DNA of 64,000 nucleotides from Gloeophyllum trabeum ATCC 11539 (GCF_000344685.1 NW_006920410.1:3211922-3275921); one strand, 5' to 3'. Counted from the first letter of the stretch, positions 36,687-48,973 are shown. Program-made: numbers and translations. The notes: generated by a model from the letters alone, not told the origin.

Positions 36687-38491
36687 CTAAACCATCCCCG
36701 TGTTTCTCCTGGCCAACCTCACATTCCCCGCCCTGCTCCTACTCCTCAGACTAGTGGAATCATTCTCCCTCCCCCTGTCCGCCTTGTCGAACAGCTTGCC
36801 CACAGGGAATATCCGTTGGAAAAATGGCTTTTTCACTGGCCATGACCCCGAGCCCGATGTCGAAGGGCGTGAAAGGGGCGGTGAATACTTGGTCGAGGTC
36901 GCTGATACCGAGGTCGTAGTGCGCGTTGAATTCTGGACACAGGTAAATAAAAGAAAATCGAACAAGTAACCAATTTTGCATATTCTCACCGTTCTCCTAG
37001 GTTGCCCGTATTCGCCTGCGCTTGTGCCAGTATAATATGTATCGCCAGATACCGACGCCGAAGTGAGGCTCTCATGCCTCGTCCTCATCCCCGGCTTCAC
37101 CTGTGGCCGATAGTCGCTCCGTAGTCCCATCGACGGGACATCATATCCGGCTCTGGTGCGCACCTCGGGTCTCAGTTCCTGGGAAGCTCGGGCCTGCGTG
37201 GAAGCCCGAGATCGTGGACGCTGAGGTGCGTTTCCGCTAGTTTGTGAAGGTCCCACCCCTGCCGCGATTCCGGCGGGGGGCACGGGTGGTAGACTTTTGC
37301 TTCTAGCCTCTCTGTGACCGTGCTCCATTCGGAGTCCAGTCTGGACCCTGGTAGATCTTCCGCGATGTACGGCATTAGGAAAAGTCTCAGCCATGGTATT
37401 GTAGCCATTGTTGCAGTGCGGCTGCACCGGGTAGTCCGGCCTGCCAGCGTAGGAAGATTGGAGTCGCGCAGGAGCAGAGTGGGAGAAAGCCACTCCTGGA
37501 GGCGCCGGGTGAGAAGGGAGCCTTGGGGCTGACGGTCTGGAGACCTGGGTACGTGGCTGCTGACCGTCGACTTGATACCGCGTGGATTGTCGGTGGTGAT
37601 ACTGAGCGTACACCGCGTCTGCGGAGCTTCCTTCCGGTGAGATATGACATCAGAGAGCGGTAACAGTTCGTAAATATGTTCACTGACCGAAGCTAGCGCC
37701 CTTCCGCTGCGATAAGGAAGGTCGAATTGCGGCGTGCTTGACGTCTTGGGCCTGAGCTTGGCTCTGAGGAGCGTAACCGAAACGCGCAGATAATGGTTCC
37801 GAGATAGACAGACCAAGGCCGGGTGAGGAGGGTCTTACGCTTTGTGCCCTTCCGTACCCAAGGGCATTTTTTGCTTTAATATTATTTAAGTTGGTGGGAC
37901 CCGGGGCGTCCATACTATTGATACCTGCATTCTGTGCGCGGGCGTTAGGTTGCAAAGGCGGCAAAATACGTATTTGCTCCGGAAATTGCGGAGTAGGAGG
38001 TCCATCGTCATAGAAGAATGTAGGGCGGTTAAGCGGGGGGACGGTGGCTTTCGATGGCAAAGTATTCGACGCCGACATAGAACGAGCGCGTATCCCTTGA
38101 GTAGGGCGCGCTGATCAGATTACTTGAATACAAAAATGACACAAATATTCGATACAGAGAGGAATCACACACCGTATCTGTCCTTCTTCTCCTGGGAGGG
38201 TTGTATAACTACGTCGGGCCTGCCGTCATCGAACTTGAGGACCATTTTCGGTGGGACGGAATAAATACTTTCTCTGTCATGTTCATCGTCTCCTTCGTCG
38301 GCATCCGTAGAGTCTGATAGGTAAGAGGGGACGCGTGACGGTGGATGAGAAGGCGAGTAGAAATATTCGGCTGGGTCGCGCTGCGGTGTATGGGTTTTCA
38401 CCCAGCTGGCGACGCGGCTACAGGACGCGACATAAGCCGCAACACTCTTCGGATTGGAATCGTCGACATAAGGATAGTCATAGTCAGCCAT
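36687..38491 (-). CDS. Hypothetical disordered Ser/Pro/Arg-rich protein
   Basis: Four exons on the minus strand: 38491-38173, 38095-37688, 37618-36990, 36932-36687; 1602 nt, 533 aa. It begins MADYDYPYVDDSNPKSVAAY, followed by an acidic patch (DSTDADEGDDEHDRES), then long low-complexity sequence with many polyproline and RS-type stretches, and closes with a basic C-terminus (WPVKKPFFQRIFPVGKLF and RRNTGMV). No enzyme motif, signal peptide or membrane segment is seen. I do not recognise the family. Introns have consensus ends and frame is kept throughout, which is the main evidence that the gene is real. The intron 36933-36989 is 57 nt and stays open in frame, so its retention would add 19 residues. 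Confidence 0.7.
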
Positions 38492-40681
38492 GGTAAGATA
38501 GTGAGAAATAAACAGCAAAAAATAACAGTTAATAGGCAGTCAGTGGGGGAGAACAAGAGTACTGACTGGATTGGCCAATGGAATCTTTAATGGGAACTCG
38601 CGGGACGAGTTAGGGCGAACGTCAGAGAATCTAGACACTGCATGACCCTATCCAGAGAATTCCGCCGTACCAATAAAGCCATCTTGCTCCCTGGACTCTG
38701 TGTTTGCCTCTACAAGGGAAGATCGCGGGGAACGTGCGGATAATACCATCCGCCACCGACAATCCGTTTATGGTAGGAGGAGGTCCCGGTGGACCCTATC
38801 CAGACTCCCATAGCCCAATCCTGGTCTCCCACGTCTGGAGGAGTCCGGCGGCTGGACTGCCTGTTCGCCAAACCGTCGCGACTTTGTCTCCTTTCGCGAC
38901 AACTGCGAGCGGAAATGAAAGTTCTCTCTGCCTCGTGGATCTCATATCACTGCCCGCCTCTGACCCGTCTTGATCACGGGATATCTAATCTGCCGTTAGC
39001 TGTGGAGAGGTTGTGACTCATGAGCAATCCAAGCTTTAGCTAGGTTGATGTGGACATGCATGGAACGATGCTCGGTACATATCAGGACTACTCTGAAGCT
39101 ATGGGACGCCACTGAGGAGGTCCTGCTCTGGCAATATGCTATTGCTCAAGTCTAGAGCGTCGGATCCACGCTTGCTGCGGCGACCAGCCCTGTCTATTCT
39201 GAACGATCTCCCTGCCGGTCATGGCTGAACGCTGAGCTATTGTTCAACAGACAGATGGCCGGCCACCGAGGTTAAGATTGGCGTGTGGGATGCCAGCAGT
39301 GCTATTACAGCGTATCCTTGCACCAACGACCATTATTGCATCCCTTGAACAAGGGCAGCCGGTATCCAACAGCTCGTCTCACCAGCCCAAGGCTACAGTA
39401 TACCTTTGGAAGCGACGGTTGCCGTATCCAGGGACACTATCCTACCTAACTGGACAAGCTGACGGCCCCCTGTATCTTGTTCGGGGCCCGAATATATATG
39501 AGTGACCGGTTCCCCTGCTATCGGTTACAATTAAGAGCCCTTTCAAGTCCCAGCAGCCGCGGTCGGTTTCTTCGTTCCCTGGCAATCTCTGTTTGTCAAG
39601 GGGCTATATCTGAACTGTACGAAATCAACCTTCTTTCATTTCCTCGCGATTCGCGGTGGCTCTGCTGCATAGTCCGATTTGCGTCCGCGGCGAACTATGC
39701 CAGACTGGACTGCAATGAAACTACCACATAATTTCTGCGCTAACATTGCTCTGAGGTATAAACGTGTGGAGGCCGAGACACAGGTTAGCAGGAGGGAGGA
39801 ATCTAGGTCATCACCCGGATACTGAAGCTGCACGAAATTGAACGGATCCTGTTACACAGGCAATGACCCTGGCTCCGCTCAGGTTATTTCAACCGAAGAG
39901 CGCTGATCAAAGGTCTCACTGCTGACTAAAGCGGCTGCACTCTAGATCTAGGATCGTGCTCCCCCGATTCGCCCATCCAGGACGTGAAGAGGGATATCGC
40001 ACAACTCGCTACGGCTGCATACAGGAGCAGCCAAGGCTATGCGTATTGGTCACCCGAAAGCACAGGGTGCAGATACAAGCTACGGACCCTCCTGGTGTAG
40101 TAATCGCTGAATGCACACTACGCCCGAACCATTGTTAGGCCCATCAGTTCAGTTGTACATGTCAACAAACACTGTCAGAGCATCTACGGTCTGCCGTTTC
40201 CTTCCTCTCGTCTTGGTCTACGTGGCGTCACAGGACGTAATCACTGCCGGTATCACTGCAGGTGGCTGAGGCGGCAACCTGGATGTTATGTTGGTGGCAC
40301 CGGTTAGACTCGAGCAGCTGCATTTCCAACCGTCATTCTATCACCTATGCATGGCCGATTGTTGGGTCTCCACACCCTCCTGGCATCCCCCTGGTCGAAG
40401 GACCACCACGAGTGTGTCCGTAGCACAATTGGCCAGAGTGCCGGATCCATCGTCCTTAAAGCTCTTCCTGTGCACATTGGTCTCGAGACCCGTATCCTCA
40501 GGCACTCATGATCAGTTGGACCCCGTTTGGGCAGACGCCACATATCTCGCATGGAACTCAGGATGCAGTGCTCCTTCGTGGGTCAGGTCTCCATCAGCCG
40601 CACCGCAATTGGGGTTTCCCGAGTGCAATTAGAGAGTTTGCGATGCAATGCACCGTGCGGTAGTGGCGTTGCGCGCGCCAC
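38492..40681. other. Intergenic, no gene recognised
   Basis: About 2.2 kb with scattered short open frames on both strands and no domain, repeat or splice structure that can be supported. Possibly old decayed repeat sequence. Confidence 0.45.
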
Positions 40682-40840
40682 CCCAGGCTCCTAGAACCAT
40701 CCGTCTCGCGTCCTCGATCCTCTCTGCTAGGGCGTGTGTGAAGATGTTATCTAATATGGCTTATATAATGTAATTTATTTATAGCTGTGTTTCCTGATTA
40801 AGCCGAACGGTGAGGATGAGGACGCTATGAGACGGCTGGC

Positions 40841-41851
40841 TCGATAATGATAGAGTTGCAATAAAAGAAAATAAAAAGAAAAAGAAAAAGGAAAAATTGG
40901 GATTGGCTCAGAGAGCCATGTGGCAGTTGTGGCTTCGAGGCCCTTGGGACCGAAATCTACGTTACTCTCGGGCCTATGCTCCACAAATCGCCCTCAGAGC
41001 CCTGAAGTAGGAGCAAAGCAGCTAGTGAGTGACAGATGGCATGTTTTACCGTAAAATCCGAGTGTAAATACTACTAAAATCGAATTTGTCCGGCCCCTCC
41101 GGGGCCATAGTAGTACACAACCCGTCCATCGTTCTCTGAGATATATCTCCTATAAAACGGCAACTGAAACCATGAGAAAGTCTGCAGCTAGTCCATGCAT
41201 ATTTTCTGAAGACGATTCAAGCCCAAAATACTGTGTAATTCCTCAATTTGGGGCCCTCCCGGGCCGGGGCAGTGACTTCTTATATCAAACATTCGAGGCA
41301 AACACCACTCCCCCACAATTCCACGAAAGAGGTTTAGCATTGAATCTGTAATTTGCACGCTTTCCCCCCTCCACGCCGCCTTACAAGGTCTGGATTACTG
41401 CGGATATCTGTAGATGCGGTGACACCCAGTCAGGCCAACTGCGCAGAGGATATTGCATTAAAAATAATTCTGTAAATCTACTGCTGTAAACTGTCTAACT
41501 GCTGCTGAGTGCTGAACACTCAGCATTCACTGCTCCATAAAAACTCTGCATGGTCATCAAGGTCTGTTGGTATGATTTGGGGTAATGGATATCAAGCCGC
41601 ATCTACCTTCATATATATGGTCTCAAGTATACAGTATACACAGGTATTTTACCTATTGTACCCACGTACGGGAGCTCGTCCGGCACCTGTCATGGCAGGC
41701 ACAAATCGAGTTCTCCTCGGGGAGAGCCACAGCAGCCGTTGTGGCGCCTTTGGCACAGCCACTCGATAACTCGTTGAGTTTGGTAGGTTCGTCCCACGAA
41801 GTGGCACAGCCACTCGATATTGATATCGAGCAACCATATGCGTAACCTCCC
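40841..41851. mobile_element. 1,011-bp insertion inside the left arm, flanked by an 11-bp duplication
   Basis: The undisturbed right arm shows one copy of AGACGGCTGGC where the left arm has two (40830-40840 and 41852-41862) with 1,011 bp between. This is the footprint of an insertion with target-site duplication. The insert starts with an A/G-rich tract (about 40858-40895), has no long open frame, and carries a 17-bp direct repeat (GGCACAGCCACTCGATA) near 41752 and 41803. No terminal inverted repeat was found, so the class is unknown. Confidence 0.65.
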
Positions 41852-42232
41852 AGACGGCTGGCCCAACTCGTCGTCCGAGGTTTCACCGGAATTATGTAAG
41901 TTAGCTAAGCGACTAACGACGCGTCGGTTTACTGTTGGTTTATTGACGTTCGTCGACTGCCCGATTCGGATTGAGGCTTGCTCTTCGAGCATGTCCTCTG
42001 CTCATCCGCGCATTGACGGCGTCGTGGACTTAAAGATGTCCATATCAGAGTAGTGCTATATCTGTATTATTGATGACATGCACGTTCACCAACTGCACTG
42101 GGAACATCCCAATTCAACAAACAAAACAATGAATGACTATTTACCACAACAGTCTAGATAGGGGAAGCTGCTCTGGTCTCTCTCTTTCTCTTTGCATACC
42201 AAAGCCAAAGGAGACTAACTACACACACAATA

Positions 42233-42304
42233 TTATAAGGTCTCAGGCTACTCTGCAATGAAGAACTTGGTGCTTGGACTTTGCATTGTATGTAAATTAA
42301 TCTA
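42233..42304 (+). repeat. 72-bp direct duplicate, left side of the gap
   Basis: Identical to 42909-42980, each copy touching the run of N. This is what two contig ends look like when their overlap was not merged. Confidence 0.9.
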
Positions 42305-42908
42305 NNNNNNNNNNNNNNNNNNNNNNNNNNNNNNNNNNNNNNNNNNNNNNNNNNNNNNNNNNNNNNNNNNNNNNNNNNNNNNNNNNNNNNNNNNNNNNNN
42401 NNNNNNNNNNNNNNNNNNNNNNNNNNNNNNNNNNNNNNNNNNNNNNNNNNNNNNNNNNNNNNNNNNNNNNNNNNNNNNNNNNNNNNNNNNNNNNNNNNNN
42501 NNNNNNNNNNNNNNNNNNNNNNNNNNNNNNNNNNNNNNNNNNNNNNNNNNNNNNNNNNNNNNNNNNNNNNNNNNNNNNNNNNNNNNNNNNNNNNNNNNNN
42601 NNNNNNNNNNNNNNNNNNNNNNNNNNNNNNNNNNNNNNNNNNNNNNNNNNNNNNNNNNNNNNNNNNNNNNNNNNNNNNNNNNNNNNNNNNNNNNNNNNNN
42701 NNNNNNNNNNNNNNNNNNNNNNNNNNNNNNNNNNNNNNNNNNNNNNNNNNNNNNNNNNNNNNNNNNNNNNNNNNNNNNNNNNNNNNNNNNNNNNNNNNNN
42801 NNNNNNNNNNNNNNNNNNNNNNNNNNNNNNNNNNNNNNNNNNNNNNNNNNNNNNNNNNNNNNNNNNNNNNNNNNNNNNNNNNNNNNNNNNNNNNNNNNNN
42901 NNNNNNNN
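42305..42908. other. Assembly gap (604 N)
   Basis: Run of N. The 72-bp identical sequences on both sides suggest the true gap may be zero or negative, so the spacer length of the surrounding inverted repeat is uncertain. Confidence 0.95.
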
Positions 42909-42980
42909 TTATAAGGTCTCAGGCTACTCTGCAATGAAGAACTTGGTGCTTGGACTTTGCATTGTATGTAAATTAATCTA
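42909..42980 (+). repeat. 72-bp direct duplicate, right side of the gap
   Basis: Exact copy of 42233-42304. Confidence 0.9.
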
Positions 42981-43402
42981 TTCATCGAAAATATAGCAAC
43001 AGACCCCTAGACACTCGCGCATTATTGTTTCACTATCGAAGAAATGGCTTGCTATATTACCGTCAGATTTTATCCCCGTCCCCCCGCCGTCAATGCGCGG
43101 ATGAGCAGAGGACATGCTCGAAGAGCAAGCCTCAATCCGAATCGGGCAGTCGACGAACGTCAATAAACCAACAGTAAACCGACGCGTCGTTAGTCGCTTA
43201 GCTAACTTACATAATTCCGGTGAAACCTCGGACGACGAGTTGGGCCAGCCGTCTCATAGCGTCCTCATCCTCACCGTTCGGCTTAATCAGGAAACACAGC
43301 TATAAATAAATTACATTATATAAGCCATATTAGATAACATCTTCACACACGCCCTAGCAGAGAGGATCGAGGACGCGAGACGGATGGTTCTAGGAGCCTG
43401 GG

Positions 43403-44221
43403 TCTAGCAAGGAACGACTGGCGAACTGGGTATTTATGACGAGGTCGAGGTGGATCGATGTGAAGCAATTCACCAAATATATCTTGTTGTTCTGATAGGC
43501 GTATCTCGACGCGAGACGTGCTTGAGTCAGTACTCCTGCCTTCGGCAACCTGAGCTGATTCCAGGCGGATTCCGCCGTTCATATACAGTACATAAGATTA
43601 AAGCCACGCAACTGGCTGTGGCCCAACAGGAGATGCTGAAAGTGCCCGAGAAGGACTTCACAGAACCAGCTGCTGGAAGAAGCCTGGACTTACCTTCGCT
43701 ATGACGATGTCCTGATGTTGCTGCATAACGCCATTCGGGTATTTACCCCTTTACGCTCTGGGAACAGAGGGAGTCGAGAATTGACGAGGAGAGGAAGATC
43801 CCGGTACGCGGCTGCAGAACCCGTGGTTCTTAATACTCAACCTCAGAGCCCGAGTAAGGGATAGCCCGAGGAGTCCCTTACTCGGGCTCACAGGTGATTC
43901 GCTACATCAGATGGCGCACCTGCACATACACAAGACACTGGGGCTTCTACCGGAGGACCTTGTGAAATTTCACCTCGAGTCGGGGATAGATTCCCATTCT
44001 CCTGGTTTTGCGGTTACGGCTCCGCGTGTGGAAGTGGCCTGACGGCGATCTTCTTACTCTTATGACCAGCTTAAGCTCACTGCGACTATTGCAAAAGTGA
44101 GGCAATTATTACACAAGGACCAACGAGCCGAGCCGAAGGCATATTATACATCGTATTGGTACACAGGATTAGTCCTGCAAGTGACAAAGTAAGTAAACGA
44201 GGATCGCTGAGAGAAGGGGAA
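43403..44221. other. Intergenic, contains a strong hairpin
   Basis: No gene is supported; the open frame 43450-43704 lacks recognisable content. The stretch holds the perfect 16-bp palindrome listed separately and the PRP17 3' flank. Confidence 0.45.
43846..43889. repeat. Perfect 16-bp inverted repeat (hairpin)
   Basis: Arm 43846-43861 (GAGCCCGAGTAAGGGA) is exactly complementary to 43874-43889, with a 12-nt spacer that itself repeats AGCCCGAG. It is a stable stem in DNA or RNA. It may be the end-to-end remnant of a small element. Confidence 0.8.
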
Positions 44222-46250
44222 CTAGATACTGACCCATAGTTTTATCAGGCCGTCCCACGATGCGGTGACAACCTTAGACTATTAAATAGTCAGAAAGACT
44301 GTTGATAATTCACATGATCTTGCGTGCTGTAAAGGGACTCACAGTCTCATGCGGTAGCCACTCATGGGCGATGACTACCTTGGAGTGGGCCATCAACCTC
44401 TTCTTGATCCTGCCGGTCTTCCACTCCCAGAATACCACATTCCCCTCGGCGTCCCCACTCGAGATCCACTTTCCGTCGGGTGAAAAGCCGACCTGGCATG
44501 CGTAACCCGCAACCGTATGACCAGCAAATCGCTTCTTGCGGTTTTGTCGGAAAGTATCCGTGCTATATATAAGGATTTGGTTGTCTAAGGACTGGGCGGC
44601 GAAATATTTGTCTATTCGGGCGAATATGGTAAGTGCGAATAAACTATCAGATAACGTGGCGCTCGGCACATACTGGATGGGTGTAGAGTCACGGCAGGCA
44701 TTGAGTGCATGTAGGGTTCGGCAATATACTTGATCACCACGGGGATGTCCCAATCCCATGCCCGGATAGTCTTGTCGTCGGAGGTGGTGACAAACCGTCG
44801 ATTTTCGTCAACGAAAGTGATGGTGTTCACGGGCCCGAGATGCTGGTCGTATTCCTGGGTAATCTCGCCCGAATTCATGTCGTACTGTTGGGGCTGTCAG
44901 CTAAACATGGGAAGATTTACGTGACGTTACACTGACCTGTACAATCTTCTTATCACTCATGCCGGCTAAGAAGATATGTTGTTTATCCTCGTCCGGGTGA
45001 AACTTTATACAGTATGGGATCTTGCCGTTGCTAAACCGTTTCAGACATTGTCCGGTCTCCGTGTCCCACAGCTTCATGCTGCGGTCGTAGGAACACGAAA
45101 GGAACCTGCGGCCATCGTTGGAAAAGGCCAGGTCCTTTACGGCCTTCACGTGCCCGTGGAAGGTCCTTAAGCAGTTGCCACTCGTATAAACGTCCCAAAG
45201 CTGTGCAGGTGACCCGTGAGGCACATCCGTGGAGCAATACTATAACGTACCTTGATCTTAGTGTCCATCGACCCACTCAACATGAGATGGCCAGTTTGGG
45301 GGAATAGCCGTATAACCGAGACTGCGTTCGTATGCCCAGTCCAAGTGTGCACACAAACTTTGGGAATGAAGCATTCTTGAGACCCTGGCTCTTCCTGCAA
45401 TTGTGGTGCCTCCGATATAGGCGGGTGCATGTATGTCCGGCCCTGATAGTCGGTCATTGACTTGCCGTGGAAAACAGATGTCTCTTGACCCGGTGCACCG
45501 CGCTTAGGTTTGGCCTTTTTGGTCTTGATCTCTTCCTCAGGTTCGTCTTCGTCGTCTTCTTCTTCCTCCACGTCAGCGCCCTCTGGGAGAATGCCTTGTG
45601 GCTCGTCACCCTCCCATGACGCCCATGGCCCGACATAGGCGCCTTCGCCATCCACAATCTCAAGATCACCTTTGGCCTTTCTCTTGCGTTTGAGTTCCTT
45701 CCTCCGCTCTTTTGGGACCGATAGCGAGCCGAGCGTTGCGTACCCATTGGCGGCGGCAGCTTCAGCGTTACCTAGAAGTGCCGGCGCATTGGGATCTATT
45801 GAAGGGTTGGCCGAGTACCCGAGAATGGAATAGGTCAGATGTTGCTGCCGGAACGCGTGGTCGGTCATCTCCTGTTCCTCCACATGGCCGGCTAACGCGT
45901 TCTGCGTAGCAAATCGATTCGTAGGACCGAAGGGATTCTCGGGGCCCTGGGTGGGGAGGGTCATGGACTCGAGAGGGATGTTGACGTGCATTTGGGTGTC
46001 GGTCGGGCGCGTGATGAGGGACGTTTGGTGGAGGGGGTCCTGTGCATGGGTGTCAGACATCCTGCACCAACACCCACAGACAGTTGCGACGCACCTCAGC
46101 CAGAACATCTGGGGCTGCATTAGCCGCCACTGGCCGCGAAGGCTGCTCCTCCACGCGTGGTTTCTTCGTCACCGGCAAAGATGAGAGATTGAAGACATCC
46201 TGGGTTTTTGAGGGCCCCGCCTCGTCGTCAGACGAATAGTCGACGATCAT
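44222..46250 (-). CDS. PRP17: Pre-mRNA splicing factor PRP17/CDC40 (WD40)
   Basis: Six exons on the minus strand: 46250-46095, 46039-45251, 45200-44937, 44884-44674, 44611-44343, 44278-44222; 1746 nt, 581 aa. The N-terminus ([17 protein letters not shown]) and [20 protein letters not shown] are characteristic of Prp17. [18 protein letters not shown] leads into a seven-blade WD40 propeller with blades such as [40 protein letters not shown] and [20 protein letters not shown], ending [18 protein letters not shown]. Prp17 acts in the nucleus at the second catalytic step of splicing, around 3' splice-site docking. Divergent from the Myb gene with 231 bp between starts; PRP19 lies 5 kb away. Confidence 0.95.
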
Positions 46251-46481
46251 ACTAAGATCCGTAAGTCCGCACCGCCGACAACGTTCGCGACGACTTAGAG
46301 TACACACCTGAGCGGTCGCAAGCAAACAAACTAAGCTCGGTACCGCGCCACGGCTTCCTTACGTTACGGTCACGTTGCGCCGCCGGTTTACGCGCTCGGG
46401 GGCAATCTCTGAGAACCGGACCAAATAGGGCCAATGAGAATGTCGATTAACCTATGTTATGCTCTGCCCACCCGATGAGAA
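46251..46481. promoter_or_regulatory. Shared divergent promoter of PRP17 and the Myb/zinc-finger gene
   Basis: 231 bp between the two start codons; several CGCG-containing stretches and no open frame. Confidence 0.4.
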
Positions 46482-48973
46482 ATGATGGAGAGGAACGTCG
46501 GAAGGCCCTGGACTGCTCAAGAAGATGCGTTTTTGAGGCAAGCGGTCGCTATTCACGGGGAAAACGACAACTGGAAGACTATCGCCCAATTCGTGCCAGG
46601 TAGAACTAATAAAGCGTGTCGAAAGGTATGCGCTTCCTGCCCATTCCCAAGCTCTCCATTGCTTGATTAGACTTTTTCTGTAGAGATGGAGGCATTCTTT
46701 GTCACCCAATGTTAAGAAGTCTGCGTGGACGCCTGAGGAAGACGAGCTCCTGTTGCAGCTCTACGCGAAGCATCACACGAAGTGGTCGCTTATTGCGCGT
46801 CAGATCCCCGGTCGCACGGACGACGCTTGCTCGAAACGGTACAGAGAGGCCTTAGATCCATCTCTGAAGAAGAGTGAATGGACACCGGAGGAGGACTCCG
46901 TATTATTAGACTTATACCAGAGGCTGGGAGGCAAATGGGGTCAGATTGGCCAGGAATTGACACGCAGCGGTCTAGCTTGTCGAAATAGGTGTGTTCACTA
47001 CGCCAGTGTGCTCTAGTTAGTTTGGCTCAAACAAGCTCATCGACAACTCTTGCCTTAGATGGAGGCTCCTCGAGAGAAAGAAGAGCCACGCTCAGCCTTC
47101 TGTCGCTCTTGATCCGGCCCCTGCTGTTCAAAATACTACACCAGCATCTGATCCTTCGGTCTCGTCGTCATGGACCGATCTGCCAGTGCTCTCTTACTGG
47201 CAGACATATACCACGGATGCCCCTTTGTCTCTGGACGGAGCAGAAACAACCGGAATAGACACCAGCCATGGGATTATACCTAGGGTCGATCCCCCACCTT
47301 TCCAATTCACATCGTCCTCTCTGAGTTCTGCGCTGTCCACTCCGAGGCCCCAGCCGAGGTTACCCCCGGCACAGCCTCCTGACAGTGAGCAACAACGTCC
47401 GCAATTCAATTATGAAATTACGAGCGGCCAGATACACGTTGACTGCGATCCACAGAGCGCCGATCTTCATAGGAATGTCGAGAGGTCGCCAGATATACCT
47501 GTATATAATCCTGAGTACGGTGGGCAGGTGCAGGCCTGTCCTCAATCGTACAACTTCGCGCCTAACGGTTACGCCCCTATCGATGTCTCTGCCCACACAT
47601 ACGGCGACAATCGCGCCCCATGCACTCAGATCTCTTTGGGCCATGACTGCCCGCCGCAGGTCACTTCGATATCCTTTGCTCACGATGGCCATGACCGCCG
47701 GAACGAACATCAGGACATCGTCATGGGCGAGGGAAACCCGGATAACCAGAACTGCTTTCCATACCATCAAAACATATCGCCCGTCTCTGAACACAACGTT
47801 TCACCTATCACCATCACCATTCCCGAGTCGCAACACGTTCCTGAGGATAGCCATCTGCCGGATGTCTGTCCGTCCCCTTACTCTTCGTACACCCCCACGG
47901 CTGCATCACCTCGCCCTCCGGCCGTCATACAACTCTCGCCAGCGGAGCCAGATCTCCATGGGATAAGTGAGACCAGCTCACGCAATTCGCCCGCCGGCTC
48001 GGGGCCGTCAGGCGTCCGTCGCCGCGGACGAAGCCGACCTTCTACGGCCACGGCGCAGGGCGCCCGAAGGAAGCAAGGAGACCGACCGCGCAAGCTCGAC
48101 TCGGATCTACCGGTTTCTTCAGAGTGAGTGATGATGCATTTCGACGTGCGCATATTACTGACGCGGTCAATAGCCCTTCCATCAAGGCCTACGCTTGTGG
48201 TCATCCGCAATGCTGGCCTGCTTCAGCTGCCACCAGCTCCTCGATATTTGCCACCTCCCACGGCCTTTCTGAGCACTGTAAGGAACGGCATGCTGACATG
48301 AATATCATCGCCGTTGGTGGCACTGGCAATGACCAGCCATTCCGGTGTGGGTTGGAAGGATGTGGGAGGGGTTGGAAGGTATGTCGCATGACCTTCAGCT
48401 AGGATTCATGGTTGACACGGAGTCCAGAGTCTGAACGGACTGCAGTACCATCTACAAGTGTAAGTCTTCCTGTCGGATCGATAGATGATTTGACATTCGA
48501 ACCGTGCTTCTCGATAGATCCAAGGCGCACTTCATCAAGGCAATCACGACCGCTTCCGCTCCTTCTTCGCCTCCCGCCACCCCCGCCGACGCCGCTTCAA
48601 ATACAGTTCTGTCGGGCCTAAATAGTGACGGCAGCGTTGCCGTGAGGTCCTCCACGAAGTATGAGAAACGGAAGGAACATCGCTGTCCCCACCCATCGTG
48701 CCCCAATGTATACAAGCAGCTCAGCGGGCTGAGATACCATCTTCTACACGTACGTGGTCTTATATGGGCCCTATGCCCGGCCCTTCATCGCATTCATGTG
48801 ACAGAGTTGCTAATGAAAACGGGCATTTTCCCACAATTTAACAGGCTCATCACCACGGGTTACCTGTGCAACTGTCTGATGTACCGCCGACATTGGCCAG
48901 AAAAATAAAAGAGAAAGAATCCAAGGCCAGGCTCAGGCTGTCGTTGAGCCCAGACACCGACATACATGTATAA
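46482..48973 (+). CDS. Transcription factor with three Myb repeats and Sfp1-like C2H2 zinc fingers
   Basis: Seven exons: 46482-46625, 46684-46988, 47059-48123, 48174-48378, 48428-48459, 48518-48749, 48845-48973; 2112 nt, 703 aa. Three tandem Myb/SANT repeats fill residues 5-160 (RPWTAQEDAFLRQAV, SAWTPEEDELLLQLY, SEWTPEEDSVLLDLY, each with the spaced tryptophans). A long Pro/Ser/Gln-rich linker (about 170-500) with a basic patch follows. Three C2H2-type fingers end the protein: CGHPQC...HCKERH, FRCGLEGCGRGWKSLNGLQYH and HRCPHPSCPNVYKQLSGLRYH. The last two match the split fingers of Sfp1-type regulators. It should be a nuclear DNA-binding regulator; targets are unknown. Two in-frame ATGs open the gene; the first is annotated. 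The fingers are split over small exons (32 nt for exon 5), so those joins are the least certain part. Confidence 0.85.

Larger units (their letters stand above)
40682..43402. repeat. Long inverted repeat with ~320-bp arms around the assembly gap
   Basis: The right arm (43085-43402) is the near-exact reverse complement of left-arm segments 40682-40840 and 41852-42021. The left arm is split by a 1-kb insertion. Arm ends read CCCAGGCTCCTAGAACC (outer) and CATTGACGGCG (inner). The interior between the arms contains the N gap. It could be the terminal repeats of a DNA transposon or two inverted LTR-like copies; no transposase or flanking target duplication was found. Confidence 0.8.

Noticed and set aside
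42258..42985. Long frames of 218 and 227 codons on both strands
   Set aside because: They are made of the N run of the assembly gap.
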